Assembly: GCA_016844485.1 (NCBI GenBank)
Contig: JAENIZ010000020.1
Coordinates: forward strand, 1-15,892
Length of the DNA: 15,892 nucleotides
Origin: Gammaproteobacteria bacterium
GTDB taxonomy: Bacteria; Pseudomonadota; Gammaproteobacteria; Eutrophobiales; Eutrophobiaceae
Reading direction: 5' to 3'
The notes below the pieces were generated by a model. The model ran no database searches and was not told the origin of the DNA. It worked only from the letters and a program-made list of their open reading frames with translations. Position 1 is the first letter of the stretch, and every line of letters starts with the position of its first letter. The position numbers were made by a program, and so were the translations under genes. This document shows, one piece after another, positions 13,313-15,892 of the stretch.

Positions 13313-15892
13313 ATGACTACAGAGACAGCGGCACAAATACCGCGATGGATCAGCTATGCAGTTACCTTTATATCGGGTTTTGCTTTTGGGGTTGTCCTGT
13401 TTTTAATAGTCTCGAATAATGCCCTTGAGGCCAAAAAGAAGGAATTTACCTATGAGTTAAGCACGCTGAAGGAGATGATTTCTCGAAATGTCCTTGTCAG
13501 TAATGATGTAATCAATAATCTCACCGCCTATATTACTGCCAATCCGGAATTAACGGGACAGCAATTTGACCTGTTTTCACAGGAGCTTCTTAAATTTCAT
13601 CCTTTTATCGATGCGGTTATTTATTATCCCCTGGTCAGAGAGAACGAGATTGACGATTTCAATAGACAATTAAGTAAGTATACAGGCTCTGATACAGATC
13701 ATCTTGTTTCTGACAGTGAAAACAATAAAGAAAATTCCCATTACTTTCTGCCGGTGTTATACCAGGTATCGCGACATGGAAATATCTTACCTCCCGGGCA
13801 TGATATAAATACCGACAGTGTATTCCAGGACGTGATACGCAGTGTATTTATGTCAGATGGTTCTGCTCCGGTATCTTCTGCTATTACAACAGGTGACACT
13901 ATTCATTATGGGTTATTCAAGGTTCTTCTGAATGGTGGATATTCTTCGGTGCAAGAGCCGGTGCAAATGGCCGCAACAATGAAAGGGATAATCTCGATTA
14001 TTGCAGACCCGCAGAAGATTATTGGTCAAAGCGCAGTCGCAGATGATTTGGCGCTTACTTTATATATTGAATCGTCCGGCATCAGTGGGCGGCAACTTTT
14101 ATATAAAAAAGAAGCTAATCAAGCACTCTCAAAAGGCTGGGTGATAGCACCTCTTACAGAAGAGAGCCTGATACAACTCCCGTCTTATTCGATCAAGCTG
14201 AGTATCTCAAAGGATATTCATTGGAGTGATGTTGAAAAGGGTTTGATATACACGGCATTAATCATCGGTGTTGGCGTGACCTTGTTATTAATTGCCCTGG
14301 TCAGGGCCAAGGATCTGCAGGCAAGGGAATTACGTGAACGGAATATTCTCATTGAACGCACAGTAAAGGAGCAGACCAAGGAACTTGCCTGGGCGAGAGA
14401 TAAGGCAATAAAGGCATCTTTAATGAAATCCGATTTTCTGGCAAGTATGAGCCATGAAATCCGCACACCACTGAACGCAATTATTGGCATGTCTGAGTTA
14501 CTATCAGAGACGCAATTAACTGATGAACAGGAGAAATATATTAGTGTATTTAGACGTGCTGGCGACACACTGCTCAGTCTGGTAAATGATATTCTGGACC
14601 TGTCTAAAATTGAAGCACATCAACTAAAGCTTGAAGAAATACCATTTAACCTTGTTGATGTTGTTGAAGAATCTGTTGAAATATATGCCCTTAAGGCCGC
14701 AACAAAAAAGATCGAACTGGTTGGCCGTATCGATCCTGCCGTCAATAATTATCGCATAGGTGACCCTACAAGACTTCGGCAAATTATTCTCAATTTAATC
14801 AGTAATGCACTTAAGTTTACTGAGCGAGGGGAAATCATTATTAATGCAGGCAATATTGAAAATGAGGATGATCCGGACCAGGTGTTAATTTCGGTCAGAG
14901 ACAGTGGTATTGGAATACCAGATCAAAAACTGGACACTATATTTGAGAGTTTTACGCAAGCAGATTCATCAATTACCCGGAAATATGGGGGGACAGGACT
15001 TGGATTGACAATATCAAAAAGTATAGTGAAATTAATGCAGGGCAAGATTTGGGTTGAGAGTAAAGAGAACGAGGGAAGTACATTTTCGTTTATTGTGAAG
15101 TTACCCGTTAATGATACATCTATACAACTGAGATCCCCAAAAGCAAGAATAAAACTTGATGGAGTTAATATATTGATAGTTAATGATAATGCTACTAACC
15201 GCATCATAATTGATGAAATATTAAGTGCCCAGGGGGCGAATGTCATGGTTGTTGAAAACGGGAATAGAGCATTGCAGGAACTGAAACTCAGACAAAAGAA
15301 AAAAAACAGCTTTCAATTAGTGGTAATTGATTGCTATCTACCCGATATGGATGGGTTTCAATTAGCAGAAGCAATGAAATCAGATAATCTGGAAATCAAT
15401 ACAGCCATGTTGGTAAGCCCTGCCGACTTAAACGAGCATATGGCGCGTATTACAGCAATTGGAATCAACTCCTATCTGGTAAAACCAGTTAAACAATTGG
15501 AATTACTCAACCTGGTGAATAATGCATTGTCGGGTAAAAGTGCCTATTTGACTGCAGATAAAAAAATCGAAGTTGAAGAAAATGTAGGCATAGTCAAGAA
15601 ATTATTGCTGGTCGATGATAATTTCGACAATCGTATGTTAATTAAGTCTTACCTGAAAAAAACCTCTTATGAGATCGATGAAGCAGAAAATGGCGAGATC
15701 GCTGTCAATATGTTTCAACAGGGAAATTATGATCTTGTATTAATGGATGTGCAAATGCCGGTAATGGATGGGCATAAGGCGACCAGAACGATTCGTGCCT
15801 GGGAAGCAAAAGAACATAAATCTGCAACCACTGTTATTGCCTTGACAGCACATGCAACCAGGGAGGAAATCGACAAGTGTATGTCGGCTGGT
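13313..15892 (+). CDS. CHASE-domain hybrid sensor histidine kinase (3' truncated by window edge)
   Basis: 860 codons are open to the window end. TM1 is at about residues 12-36 and TM2 at about 310-331. The extracytoplasmic segment between looks like a CHASE ligand-binding domain (FHPFIDAVIYYPLVREN near 95-111; HYFLPVLYQVS further on). A coiled coil (~335-370) leads to HisKA with His381 in SHEIRTPLNAIIGMSELL, then HATPase_c with the N box around Asn498, DSGIGIP and GGTGLGL. Receiver 1 (~617-735) keeps phospho-acceptor Asp673 and the Lys in VKPV, but its acidic pair reads Asn624-Asp625. Receiver 2 (from ~765) has Asp768/Asp769 and phospho-acceptor Asp812 (LMDVQMPVMDG). Further domains may lie beyond the edge. 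The ligand is unknown. CHASE is assigned from pattern, so it is less certain than the kinase core. Confidence 0.9.
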   Translation, partial: MTTETAAQIPRWISYAVTFISGFAFGVVLFLIVSNNALEAKKKEFTYELSTLKEMISRNVLVSNDVINNLTAYITANPELTGQQFDLFSQELLKFHPFIDAVIYYPLVRENEIDDFNRQLSKYTGSDTDHLVSDSENNKENSHYFLPVLYQVSRHGNILPPGHDINTDSVFQDVIRSVFMSDGSAPVSSAITTGDTIHYGLFKVLLNGGYSSVQEPVQMAATMKGIISIIADPQKIIGQSAVADDLALTLYIESSGISGRQLLYKKEANQALSKGWVIAPLTEESLIQLPSYSIKLSISKDIHWSDVEKGLIYTALIIGVGVTLLLIALVRAKDLQARELRERNILIERTVKEQTKELAWARDKAIKASLMKSDFLASMSHEIRTPLNAIIGMSELLSETQLTDEQEKYISVFRRAGDTLLSLVNDILDLSKIEAHQLKLEEIPFNLVDVVEESVEIYALKAATKKIELVGRIDPAVNNYRIGDPTRLRQIILNLISNALKFTERGEIIINAGNIENEDDPDQVLISVRDSGIGIPDQKLDTIFESFTQADSSITRKYGGTGLGLTISKSIVKLMQGKIWVESKENEGSTFSFIVKLPVNDTSIQLRSPKARIKLDGVNILIVNDNATNRIIIDEILSAQGANVMVVENGNRALQELKLRQKKKNSFQLVVIDCYLPDMDGFQLAEAMKSDNLEINTAMLVSPADLNEHMARITAIGINSYLVKPVKQLELLNLVNNALSGKSAYLTADKKIEVEENVGIVKKLLLVDDNFDNRMLIKSYLKKTSYEIDEAENGEIAVNMFQQGNYDLVLMDVQMPVMDGHKATRTIRAWEAKEHKSATTVIALTAHATREEIDKCMSAG

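Overview
The window reads as an ordinary proteobacterial chromosome segment, most likely from a gammaproteobacterium. The order thrS-infC-rpmI-rplT-pheS-pheT-ihfA-MerR gene-tRNA-Pro is the classic arrangement. IhfA is almost collinear with the E. coli protein, and the response regulator resembles enterobacterial GlrR. I cannot resolve genus from sequence alone. All genes are on the + strand. By eye, base composition drifts from GC-rich in thrS to AT-rich in the histidine kinase at the right end.

Layout. Positions 2-1201 hold the C-terminal ~60% of uvrB (the left edge cuts it). It is followed by an inverted array of 14-bp repeats, a tRNA-Val(GAC), and a leader with competing hairpins before thrS. 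The thrS gene is damaged in two ways: an in-frame TAG at codon 557, and loss of about seven codons that normally encode the HRAILG part of motif 3, including a zinc-ligand histidine. Next come infC (using the rare AUU start), rpmI and rplT, and then a strong intrinsic terminator only 27 bp before pheS. The pheS-pheT gap contains a second copy of the 14-bp repeat array. ihfA follows pheT by 2 bp and overlaps a MerR-type regulator. A tRNA-Pro(GGG) with a recognisable stable-RNA promoter comes next.

The right third holds a small Sel1-repeat lipoprotein, glmS, a GlrR-like sigma-54 response regulator, a free-standing Hpt protein and a CHASE-domain hybrid histidine kinase with at least two receiver domains, cut by the right edge. 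The last three could form a phosphorelay (kinase, receiver, Hpt, response regulator). In enterobacteria GlrR controls small RNAs that raise GlmS synthesis, so glmS lying directly beside a GlrR-like gene is suggestive, but no sRNA or sigma-54 promoter was found here.

The left two thirds is translation and DNA-maintenance housekeeping, and I saw no phage, transposon or CRISPR. The observations most worth following are the damaged thrS, the 14-bp repeat family, the pheS terminator, and the glmS-linked phosphorelay.
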